A DNA stretch of 64,000 bases from Flavobacterium filum DSM 17961 (GTDB lineage Bacteria; Bacteroidota; Bacteroidia; Flavobacteriales; Flavobacteriaceae): the NCBI RefSeq assembly GCF_000425465.1, contig NZ_AUDM01000005.1:1-64000 (forward strand), in the 5' to 3' direction. The notes beneath the pieces were generated by a model. The model worked only from the letters and a program-made list of their open reading frames with translations, made no database searches and was not told the DNA's origin. Shown piece by piece: positions 52,081 through 59,600 of the stretch. Each line of letters starts with the position of its first letter. The first letter of the stretch is position 1. The translations under genes and the position numbers were made by a program.

Positions 52081-53976
52081 ATGAACAAAAAACGTTTGTT
52101 TAAACATTTACTTTGCCTTTTATCTTTATTTGGCTTCTTAATTTCCTGCCAAACGGAGGAAGTTGTTTTAAAACAATTTGGTAAAGATATACCTGTAACC
52201 AAAAAACAAGTTAGATATTTAGATAGTAAACAGTCTAGACACATTTCAGCAAAATTAGCTACAAAATTTAATAAACCATTCGGTAAAAATGACACGAATA
52301 ATTTTACTGTCTTAAGCACTAATGTTGGAGAAATTGATTTAACAAAAGTATTAGAAATAACGAATGAATTTGGTGTAACTAATTATACTTATTTAGTAAA
52401 ACCAACTTCAATCACATTAGAAAAATTTTACAATATAGTTTATTCTACCTATGATGACAAAGAAAAAGTTGTTTTATATGAATATTTAATGACCGAGGAT
52501 TTTAAAAATGCATATTATTCTGGACAGAAATTAATAGCTCAATTTGAAGGGACTTTGAATTCACAAATTATAGTAAATAGTTTTCCTTGTCCTGATCCTG
52601 TGAATTCTGATCCTCAAACACCTGTTTTTGGAGGTGTTGAAAATTCACCATATCCAAATGACTCTAATTTACCTGACACAAATCCAACAACAATAATATC
52701 GAATCCTTCAGGAATTGGTTTAAATCAAGGAGCAATAGGTAATACAGGAGGTTCAAGTGGAGGTGGTTCAACAACTGGAAGTTGTGGTGTTATTTTTATG
52801 GTAATAAGTTGTAATGGAGGAGGCGGGCATGATGGTAGTTATCCCGATTGTAAAGGGACATTCAAAGGGGCTACATACGCGATAGATACATGCACAGGAG
52901 CGATGTATCAAATTTATAAAAATGGAACCACTAAAAAAGGTGAAAATAGTGAAGAGTCTGATGGTGATATGGGTGACCCTTGTCCACCAGCCGACGGTAT
53001 AGGAATAATTGAGCCTTCATCTGCATTTATGAGTTTTATTTTTAGTTTGCCTACAGATTTAAAAAATTGGCTCACAAAACCTTATCCACAAGGTGCTTCA
53101 GATGAAATTAAAGATATGATTGAGAATTATATTAATTCAGCAAATGCGGATTTAGCTTTTGCAGAGGAGTTTTTGCAAAACCTTAAGGATAGTGGTTTAA
53201 ATCTTGATTTGCAAAAATCCTTAAATTCACCTGCCAATATTGATTTCTCAGCTATTGATCAAAATACAACAGAAGGACAACAATTTACATGGATTTATAA
53301 TAAATTGATGGCGTCAAATACTTTTAAGCAAATGTTTACAGAAACATTTCAAATCAATGATCCAAGAATTAATGTTAAATTTGAAATTACTGATGATGGG
53401 ATTCCAACTAGTGCAAATGGAATCTGTATATTAGAAAGCTTGAATGGTAAATTTTATAACACTATTAAGATAAATAAATCAATGTTTGGTATTTATTCAA
53501 ATATATCAATTGCAAAAACAATTTTGCATGAATGTATTCATGCTTATTTGAATATTAAAATGATAAATCAAAATTTAGGCACAACTATTGCAGAAATTAA
53601 TGGACTAGACCTTAGTCAATTATTAGGCACAATTACAGTCGGTTTTGGAGGTGTACCTGTTGCTAACGGAACTGTATCACAACATGATTTTATGTTTAAC
53701 CACATGATACCAGTATTTACAGATGTTTTATTGAGTTTAAAGGATAAATTGATTTCTCCATCGCACATTTCACAAGCAGAGCAATCTACTTGGATCTTGT
53801 CTAATAATGAAATTTACAATTTTAATTGGCCAGATTTGTTTTATTATTTATCTTTAAATGGCTTACATGAGAGTTCTCCGTTTTTAAATCAATATCCCTC
53901 TGGATCTATTAATTATGAAAAGTTTTATTTTATGAAGGAGTTAGGAAGTTTTTCAATAACTAAGACAATATTCTGA
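52081..53976 (+). CDS. Metallopeptidase-like lipoprotein, candidate effector
   Basis: The 631-aa protein has a lipobox LISC (cysteine 23). Residues 30-150 form a helical/beta domain seen in related Bacteroidota lipoproteins, followed by a Pro/Gly/Ser/Asn-rich linker (about 165-260) and a C-terminal domain with a zinc motif HECIH (H483, E484, H487) and a later HDFMFNH (H535) that may supply the third ligand. This C-terminal arrangement resembles SprT-like peptidases used as toxin domains in polymorphic toxins. Its stop overlaps the next start (TGATG). The substrate is unknown. An alternative is a housekeeping surface peptidase. Confidence 0.72.
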   Translation: MNKKRLFKHLLCLLSLFGFLISCQTEEVVLKQFGKDIPVTKKQVRYLDSKQSRHISAKLATKFNKPFGKNDTNNFTVLSTNVGEIDLTKVLEITNEFGVTNYTYLVKPTSITLEKFYNIVYSTYDDKEKVVLYEYLMTEDFKNAYYSGQKLIAQFEGTLNSQIIVNSFPCPDPVNSDPQTPVFGGVENSPYPNDSNLPDTNPTTIISNPSGIGLNQGAIGNTGGSSGGGSTTGSCGVIFMVISCNGGGGHDGSYPDCKGTFKGATYAIDTCTGAMYQIYKNGTTKKGENSEESDGDMGDPCPPADGIGIIEPSSAFMSFIFSLPTDLKNWLTKPYPQGASDEIKDMIENYINSANADLAFAEEFLQNLKDSGLNLDLQKSLNSPANIDFSAIDQNTTEGQQFTWIYNKLMASNTFKQMFTETFQINDPRINVKFEITDDGIPTSANGICILESLNGKFYNTIKINKSMFGIYSNISIAKTILHECIHAYLNIKMINQNLGTTIAEINGLDLSQLLGTITVGFGGVPVANGTVSQHDFMFNHMIPVFTDVLLSLKDKLISPSHISQAEQSTWILSNNEIYNFNWPDLFYYLSLNGLHESSPFLNQYPSGSINYEKFYFMKELGSFSITKTIF

Positions 53977-54434
53977 TGAGATTTTTACTTCATATATTTT
54001 TTTTAGTATCATTTTCTGCATTTGCTCAATTTGACCATGAATTAAAAAAGAAAGATAGCGTGTTTATATATTTTTCCGAAAGTGAAAATCAGAAAATATA
54101 CTCAAAAATTTTAGAAAAAAACTCCAAAAATATAAAAAAAGTTTCCTATATTTTTAATTTTAGTGACGGAAAAAGTTGTAGTTTTTTTATTGATGAAACA
54201 TTTAATTATGATAGTAATGGTAATAAAGTACTTAAAACATATAAACTCCAAAAATCATATTTAAGAAAAAATAAACATAAAATAATAAATTATGATGACA
54301 TAAATGAAAAAGGCATTGATAATTTTATTTTATTTCTTCAGTTACGAAAAGTTTATATTGTGGATTTGGAAGAAAAGGAAGGAAAACATTATATTGCAAG
54401 AGGTGTAATTTTTAGTTTTGTAGCAAATGAGTAA
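53976..54434 (+). CDS. Small exported protein, candidate immunity protein 1
   Basis: The 152-aa protein has a signal peptide (FLLHIFFLVSFSAFAQ). The mature part contains KKDSVFIYFSE, FFIDETFNYD, LRKNKHKIINYDDINEKG and YIVDLEEKEGKHYIARGV. The same order of motifs appears in the next gene, so the two are paralogues. It is translationally coupled to the metallopeptidase lipoprotein. The pair may protect the cell from that enzyme or assist it; both are inferences from context. Confidence 0.7.
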   Translation: MRFLLHIFFLVSFSAFAQFDHELKKKDSVFIYFSESENQKIYSKILEKNSKNIKKVSYIFNFSDGKSCSFFIDETFNYDSNGNKVLKTYKLQKSYLRKNKHKIINYDDINEKGIDNFILFLQLRKVYIVDLEEKEGKHYIARGVIFSFVANE

Positions 54435-54939
54435 GTATAGTATAATTATCATAAAAAGACTTATTTTAATACTTTTTTTTGTATCATTTTTTTCTTATTC
54501 ACAATCTGAAAATTATTTAACTCCTAAGGATAGTATTTTTATAATATTTAAAGAAGGGAAAAATCAATTTGTCAAATCACTTAGGCCTTTGCCTAAATTA
54601 ATGGAAATTGATTATATATCGTATTGGTATTTTTTTGAAAATGAACAGTTTTTTAACTTTGTGATAGATAGAACATACGATTATGAAAAAAAACCACATG
54701 AAATTTTAAGAACCTTTAAAGTAAAAAAATCATTTTTAAAAAAAAATAAGGATAGTGTATATACTATTGATGACATAAATAAAAAAAAATTATATGATGA
54801 TACTGCATTTTTTCAGTATAATAAGATTTTCATAATTGATTTGTCAGAGAAAAAAGGTAGAAATTATATAGCGAGAGAAGTAAAATTTTATTTTATTGAG
54901 TATTCTAAAAAAGATCATTTTAGAATGAATTCAAATTGA
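54427..54939 (+). CDS. Small exported protein, candidate immunity protein 2
   Basis: The 170-aa protein has an N-terminal signal segment (LILILFFVSFFSYSQS) and mirrors its neighbour: PKDSIFIIFKEGKN, NFVIDRTYDYEKK, LKKNKDSVYTIDDINKKK, FIIDLSEKKGRNYIAREV. The start overlaps the previous gene by 8 bp. Tandem paralogous genes downstream of an effector-like gene are typical of toxin/immunity loci. Both are very A-rich, unlike the core genes to the right. Confidence 0.7.
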   Translation: MSKYSIIIIKRLILILFFVSFFSYSQSENYLTPKDSIFIIFKEGKNQFVKSLRPLPKLMEIDYISYWYFFENEQFFNFVIDRTYDYEKKPHEILRTFKVKKSFLKKNKDSVYTIDDINKKKLYDDTAFFQYNKIFIIDLSEKKGRNYIAREVKFYFIEYSKKDHFRMNSN

Positions 54940-55156
54940 CAAACATCAAGTTTCACATAGTAGTTGATTATTAAAGAGGTGGAAATATAATTGTAAAAAT
55001 GAACATTTTAATCTTTTATTAGTGAACATTTTAATCTTTTTTTTCTTATTTTTTTTGTCTGGTTAATAACTAAATGGAAATCTTCCAAAGTTAGTGATGA
55101 ACAAAAAAGTTCAACTTAACCTTTTGTAAATCAATCCTTAAATAAAATTTAAATCT

Positions 55157-55186
55157 AAAAGGTAAGCCTAACCGCTTACCTTTTTT
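55157..55186. terminator. Isolated terminator hairpin
   Basis: AAAAGGTAAGC (55157-55167) pairs perfectly with GCTTACCTTTT (55174-55184), followed by T. No adjacent gene explains it. Confidence 0.85.
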
Positions 55187-55388
55187 ACATTTGAAAATAC
55201 CTTAAATCGAATGTAATGAAGAAAAGTGATACCATGTTTTGTACGGTTTTTGACCCAACTAAGTATTATTCATCACAATTATCCTAAGAAAAGCTTCACA
55301 ATCTACATAGCTATTCGGAACTAAACTTCTTGTGAAAATTATTTAAAACCACACACAATTTCCACTTTCAAACCAAAAACAAAAACCC

Positions 55389-55396
55389 TATCTTTG
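55389..55396 (+). promoter_or_regulatory. -7 box of the PfkB kinase gene
   Basis: TATCTTTG matches TAnnTTTG, 23 bp before the start codon at 55420. No clear -33 TTG. Confidence 0.6.
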
Positions 55397-55419
55397 CACC
55401 TTATATCAAGTGATAACTC

Positions 55420-56346
55420 ATGAACAAACTTTTAATCGTAGGAACGGTTGCTTTTGATGCCATTGAAACTCCTTTCGGAAAAACAGATAAAATTTTAGGC
55501 GGAGCCGCTACTTTTATTGGGCTTTCGGCTTCTTTTTTTAATATTAAATCCGGAATTGTTTCGGTGGTAGGAGAAGATTTTCCACAAGAATATTTAGATT
55601 TATTGTCGGATAGAGATATTGATATTTCCGGAATTGAAATTGTGAAGGGCGGTAAAACCTTCTTTTGGAGCGGTCGTTACCACAACGATTTGAATTCAAG
55701 AGATACGTTGGTAACTGAACTTAATGTGTTGGCCGATTTTCAACCGAAAGTACCAACCGAATTCCAAAATGCTGAGGTGGTAATGTTGGGGAACTTGCAT
55801 CCGATGGTGCAAATCAGCGTGTTGGATCAAATGACCGCTAAACCAAAATTAGTGGTGTTGGATACCATGAATTTCTGGATGGATTGTGCGTTAGCAGAAT
55901 TACACGAAGTGATGAAACGCGTGGATGTGATTACCATCAACGATGAAGAAGCCCGTCAATTATCCGGAGAATATTCCTTGGTAAAAGCAGCTGCTAAAAT
56001 TCATACAATGGGACCAAAATATGTAGTGATAAAAAAAGGAGAACACGGAGCTTTATTGTTCCATGGAAAAGAAATTTTCTTTGCACCGGCTTTACCGTTA
56101 GAAGAAGTTTTTGATCCTACAGGAGCGGGTGATACTTTTGCCGGAGGATTTTCTGGATTTATTGCTCAAAGTGAAAACATTTCGTTTGGCAACATGAAAA
56201 ATGCGATTATTTATGGTTCTAACTTAGCTTCTTTCTGTGTTGAAAAATTTGGAACGGAGCGAATGGTTGACTTAGAACGCGAAGAAGTTTTTGAGCGTTT
56301 AAAACAATTTAGAGCCCTAACGCAATTTGACATAGAATTAGAATAA
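55420..56346 (+). CDS. PfkB-family sugar kinase
   Basis: The 308-aa protein belongs to the ribokinase/PfkB family: an N-terminal GTVAFDAIETPFG, glycine-rich ILGGAATFIGLSAS and the ATP-site motif DPTGAGDTFAGGF with the catalytic Asp. Substrate (adenosine, ribose, other sugar) cannot be told. It precedes a PurF-like gene by 211 bp, so a link to purine/PRPP metabolism is possible but unproven. It ends at its own terminator. Confidence 0.92.
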   Translation: MNKLLIVGTVAFDAIETPFGKTDKILGGAATFIGLSASFFNIKSGIVSVVGEDFPQEYLDLLSDRDIDISGIEIVKGGKTFFWSGRYHNDLNSRDTLVTELNVLADFQPKVPTEFQNAEVVMLGNLHPMVQISVLDQMTAKPKLVVLDTMNFWMDCALAELHEVMKRVDVITINDEEARQLSGEYSLVKAAAKIHTMGPKYVVIKKGEHGALLFHGKEIFFAPALPLEEVFDPTGAGDTFAGGFSGFIAQSENISFGNMKNAIIYGSNLASFCVEKFGTERMVDLEREEVFERLKQFRALTQFDIELE

Positions 56347-56353
56347 AAAAGTG

Positions 56354-56379
56354 TGCCTCGAAATTTCGGGGCATTTTTT
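56354..56379 (+). terminator. Terminator after the PfkB kinase gene
   Basis: TGCCTCGAAA and TTTCGGGGCA (56354-56373) form a stem with one G:T pair, followed by six T. Confidence 0.85.
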
Positions 56380-56388
56380 ATATGAGTT

Positions 56389-56493
56389 AGCCACAAATTG
56401 CACGAATTAGCACGAATTTTATTTAGGCTTGTAATAAAATTCAATAAGTGAAATACATTATAATCAATATCAAAATTCGTGAAATTTGCGGCT
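56389..56493. repeat. 105-bp inverted-repeat element
   Basis: AGCCACAAATTGCACGAATT at the left end is nearly the reverse complement of AATTCGTGAAATTTGCGGCT at the right end. The arms flank an AT-rich centre of about 60 bp. Extra GCACGAATT/ATTCGTGC words lie inside and just downstream (about 56521). It resembles a REP- or MITE-like intergenic repeat. Confidence 0.7.
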
Positions 56494-56557
56494 TAAACAA
56501 AACGAACTTACAAAGTAAATTCGTGCTAGAAATAACACAACTAATAACTACAACAAA

Positions 56558-58456
56558 ATGAGTGACGCAATCAAACACGAATGTGGAATTGCACTTTTAC
56601 GATTAAAGAAACCGCTTCAGTATTACAAAGACAAATACGGTTCTGCTTTTTATGGCATCCAAAAAATGTATTTGTTGATGGAAAAGCAGCACAACCGCGG
56701 TCAAGACGGTGCCGGATTTGCGAGTATCAAGTTTGATGTGGCTCCCGGACAGCGATACATTAGCCGGGTGCGTTCCAATCAAGCACAACCTATTCAAGAT
56801 ATTTTTACGCAAATCAATGGGCGAATCAATGAGGAGTTGATTCTTCATCCTGAATTTCAAAATGATGTGGAATGGCAAAAAGAAAACATTCCGTATATCG
56901 GTGAATTGTTTTTAGGTCACGTTCGTTATGGAACGTTTGGAAAGAACAGTATCGAAAGTGTTCATCCGTTTTTACGTCAAAACAATTGGATGCACCGCAA
57001 TTTGATTGTAGCGGGAAATTTCAATATGACGAATGTAAAGGAGTTGTTTGATAATTTGGTGGAATTAGGGCAACATCCGAAGGAATTGGCCGATACGGTT
57101 ACTGTCATGGAAAAAATTGGTCATTTTTTAGATGATGAAGTGACCGATTTATATCAAGAATGTAAAAACAACGGATTGTCCAAAAGAGAAGCCTCTCCGG
57201 TGATAGCTGAAAAATTAGATATAGCAAAGATTTTAAGAAAAGCTTCCAAGAACTGGGACGGTGGTTTTGCCATGGCCGGATTATTAGGACACGGTGACGC
57301 CTTTGTGTTGCGTGACCCTGCCGGAATTCGACCTGCGTTTTATTATGAAGATGAGGAAATCGTGGTAGTTGCCTCAGAAAGACCGGTAATTCAAACGGTT
57401 TTCAATGTGGCTTACGAAAAAGTACAAGAGCTGGAACCCGGAAAAGCATTAATCATCAAAAAGAATGGAAGTTTTTCCTTAGAACAAATTTTAGAGCCGT
57501 TAGAAAAGAAAGCGTGTTCGTTTGAACGCATCTATTTTTCCAGAGGGAGTGACGCAGAAATATACCGCGAAAGAAAAATGTTAGGAAAATTAATTCTTCC
57601 GGCAGTATTGGAAGCGATTGATAATGATACGGATAATACTGTTTTCTCCTATATTCCCAATACAGCTGAAACTTCTTTTTATGGAATGGTAGAAGCGGCG
57701 AATGATTTTTTAAACCAACGAAAAAATCAATACATTTTAGATCATCGTAAAACTTTAACCAAAGAAAAACTGGAAGAAATACTATCTGTAAAAATCAGAA
57801 CGGAGAAAGTGGCGATAAAAGATGCCAAATTACGCACTTTTATCACAGAAGACAGCAGTCGAGATGATTTGGTAGCCCACGTGTATGATGTGACGTATGG
57901 CATTATCAATCCGGAAGATAATTTGGTGATTATTGATGATAGTATCGTTCGCGGTACTACCTTAAAGAAAAGCATTATTCGCATGATGGATAGATTAAAT
58001 CCTAAACAGATTGTGATTGTTTCTTCAGCACCACAAATCCGTTATCCGGATTGTTATGGCATTGACATGGCAAAGTTGGAAGGTTTAGTGGCGTTTAGAG
58101 CTGTTTTGGAATTATTAAAAGAAAACAACCGCTATAATTTGGTAGAAGAAGTATATAAAAAGTGTAAAGCACAAGAAAAAGTGAAAGATACCGACATGCA
58201 AAATCATGTCAAAGAAATCTATGCACCGTTCACCGACCAGCAAATTTCGGATAAGATTGCGGCGATGTTAAGTTCATCGGATATCAAAGCACACGTGAAA
58301 ATCATTTTTCAAACGGTAGAAAACCTTCATACTGCTTGTCCAAAAAACAAAGGAGATTGGTATTTTACGGGTGATTATCCTACTCCTGGTGGTAATCGGG
58401 TGGTAAATCAAGCGTTCATCAATTTTTATGAAGGAAAAGACGCAAGAGCCTATTAA
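56558..58456 (+). CDS. Amidophosphoribosyltransferase-like protein (PurF family)
   Basis: The 632-aa protein has an N-terminal class II glutamine amidotransferase domain: the nucleophile is C9 in HECGIALL, which would be exposed by removing an eight-residue leader, followed by NRGQDGAGFA and LGHVRYGTFG. The C-terminal domain has the PRPP-binding loop NLVIIDDSIVRGTTL. It is about 120 residues longer than E. coli PurF. Bacteroidota often have a standard PurF plus such a long version; whether this is the biosynthetic enzyme is uncertain. Confidence 0.88.
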   Translation: MSDAIKHECGIALLRLKKPLQYYKDKYGSAFYGIQKMYLLMEKQHNRGQDGAGFASIKFDVAPGQRYISRVRSNQAQPIQDIFTQINGRINEELILHPEFQNDVEWQKENIPYIGELFLGHVRYGTFGKNSIESVHPFLRQNNWMHRNLIVAGNFNMTNVKELFDNLVELGQHPKELADTVTVMEKIGHFLDDEVTDLYQECKNNGLSKREASPVIAEKLDIAKILRKASKNWDGGFAMAGLLGHGDAFVLRDPAGIRPAFYYEDEEIVVVASERPVIQTVFNVAYEKVQELEPGKALIIKKNGSFSLEQILEPLEKKACSFERIYFSRGSDAEIYRERKMLGKLILPAVLEAIDNDTDNTVFSYIPNTAETSFYGMVEAANDFLNQRKNQYILDHRKTLTKEKLEEILSVKIRTEKVAIKDAKLRTFITEDSSRDDLVAHVYDVTYGIINPEDNLVIIDDSIVRGTTLKKSIIRMMDRLNPKQIVIVSSAPQIRYPDCYGIDMAKLEGLVAFRAVLELLKENNRYNLVEEVYKKCKAQEKVKDTDMQNHVKEIYAPFTDQQISDKIAAMLSSSDIKAHVKIIFQTVENLHTACPKNKGDWYFTGDYPTPGGNRVVNQAFINFYEGKDARAY

Positions 58457-58507
58457 ACACTAATTTTTTGCTTTTGAACGACTTTTGGTGCATTTCATCT
58501 AATTTTT

Positions 58508-58538
58508 TTGTTAACAAAATAGCATCCACCTACATTTG
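58508..58538 (+). promoter_or_regulatory. Promoter of small RNA 1
   Basis: TTG at 58508-58510 in a T-run, a 20-bp spacer and TACATTTG at 58531-58538 form an ideal -33/-7 pair. Confidence 0.75.
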
Positions 58539-58542
58539 TTTC

Positions 58543-58612
58543 ACCATAGCATTAGTAGGTTAAGTTTATGGTAGATTTGGGGCAAAAAGGGTACACTCTG
58601 TGTACCTTTTTT
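58543..58612 (+). ncRNA. Small RNA 1 of a tandem pair
   Basis: The predicted 70-nt RNA starts just after a -7 box. ACCATA (58543-58548) pairs with TATGGT (58567-58572), enclosing a loop with GGTTAAGTT. A conserved single-stranded AGATTTGGGGCAAAA follows, then a terminator hairpin GGTACAC/GTGTACC and T-run. The second copy 210 bp downstream keeps every element, but its terminator stem has different, still complementary, bases. I suspect the Flavo-1 family of Bacteroidota RNAs but cannot confirm this without a covariance search. Confidence 0.75.
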
Positions 58613-58740
58613 ATTTTATATCCGTTTTGTATTACTTTTAAAACACGTTCAACAACCCTTCTTTTTCATACAATCACCCTCTTTTCCCTAAATGTTAAAA
58701 TTTAAACCAACGTACAATAGTTTTTCTTAAAATTGCGTTG

Positions 58741-58748
58741 TACATTTG
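58741..58748 (+). promoter_or_regulatory. -7 box of small RNA 2
   Basis: TACATTTG, identical to the box of small RNA 1 and in the same position relative to the RNA. Confidence 0.65.
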
Positions 58749-58751
58749 TAT

Positions 58752-58821
58752 TTACCATAGTACGCACGGTTAAGTTTATGGTAGATTTGGGGCAAAAGGG
58801 TGGAAGCAATTCCACCTTTTT
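58752..58821 (+). ncRNA. Small RNA 2 of a tandem pair
   Basis: ACCATA (58754-58759) pairs with TATGGT (58777-58782), again enclosing GGTTAAGTT, followed by the same AGATTTGGGGCAAAA segment. The terminator stem is GGTGGAA (58799-58805) with TTCCACC (58810-58816), a full set of compensatory changes relative to copy 1. Conservation of loop and linker with variation of the stem shows selection on RNA structure. Confidence 0.75.
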
Positions 58822-58835
58822 ATTTTTAGGCCAAT

Positions 58836-58871
58836 AAAAAAGCGGTGATTAATTATAACCACCGCTTTTTT
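58836..58871. terminator. Terminator of the superoxide dismutase gene
   Basis: AAAAAAGCGGTG (58836-58847) pairs perfectly with CACCGCTTTTTT (58860-58871). It serves the minus-strand sod gene and can also act from the left. Confidence 0.93.
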
Positions 58872-58888
58872 GTTGCGTTCTATTTTCT

Positions 58889-59497
58889 TTATTTTTCTGT
58901 AGCATATCTACGTGAAACCTCAGACCAATTGATTACGTTAAAAAACGCTTCAATATAATCCGGTCTTCTGTTTTGGTAATGCAAATAATAAGCATGTTCC
59001 CAAACGTCCATTGCTAAAATAGGTGTTCCACCGCAACCAACTCCGGGCATTAATGGATTATCTTGGTTTGGCGTTCCACAAACATTTAATTTTCCACCTT
59101 TTTCTACACACAAAAATGCCCAACCTGAACCAAATTGAGTGGCTCCTGCTTTTGAAAATTTTGCTTTGAATTCCGCAAATGAACCAAAATCTCTTTCGAT
59201 AGCATCGGCTAATTCTCCGGTTGGCTCACCACCACCGTTAGGTGACATGATGGTCCAAAACAAATTGTGGTTGTAGAAACCGCCACCGTTGTTACGAACG
59301 GCCGCATTGGTTTTGTCAAGGTTGATTAAAATATTTTCAATTGTTTTTCCCTCCATATCTGTGCCGGCAATAGCAGCATTTAAATTGTTGGTATAGGCTG
59401 CGTGATGTTTAGAATGGTGAATTTCCATCGTACGAGCATCAATATGAGGTTCTAATGCATCATATGCATAAGGTAATTTTGGTAATTCGAATGACAT
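58889..59497 (-). CDS. sod: Superoxide dismutase (Fe/Mn type)
   Basis: The enzyme converts superoxide to oxygen and hydrogen peroxide. From ATG 59497 the product is 202 aa. Metal ligands are H27 ([11 protein letters not shown]), a histidine in [10 protein letters not shown], and the D and H of MDVWEHAYY. The metal (Fe or Mn) cannot be decided by eye. Upstream in-frame starts as far as 59533 lack family support. It has its own terminator and is divergent from the AddA-like gene. Confidence 0.95.
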   Translation of the reverse strand: MSFELPKLPYAYDALEPHIDARTMEIHHSKHHAAYTNNLNAAIAGTDMEGKTIENILINLDKTNAAVRNNGGGFYNHNLFWTIMSPNGGGEPTGELADAIERDFGSFAEFKAKFSKAGATQFGSGWAFLCVEKGGKLNVCGTPNQDNPLMPGVGCGGTPILAMDVWEHAYYLHYQNRRPDYIEAFFNVINWSEVSRRYATEK

Positions 59498-59600
59498 GTT
59501 GTTTATTTTTATGTTGAACAATAGTTGCATCAAAATTAATCAATTAACTTTGGAATAGGAAATACTATTTCATTATAATTGTATAAATTAAAACAATCCA

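Larger units (their letters stand above)
54940..55419. other. Gap between the effector operon and the PfkB kinase gene
   Basis: No gene seen. TGAACATTTTAATCTTTT is repeated at 55000-55017 and 55023-55040. A terminator (AAAAGGTAAGC, 6-nt loop, GCTTACCTTTT) lies at 55157-55186; as it is 220 bp from the last gene, it may end a leftover or small transcript. The PfkB promoter is at the right end. Confidence 0.6.
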
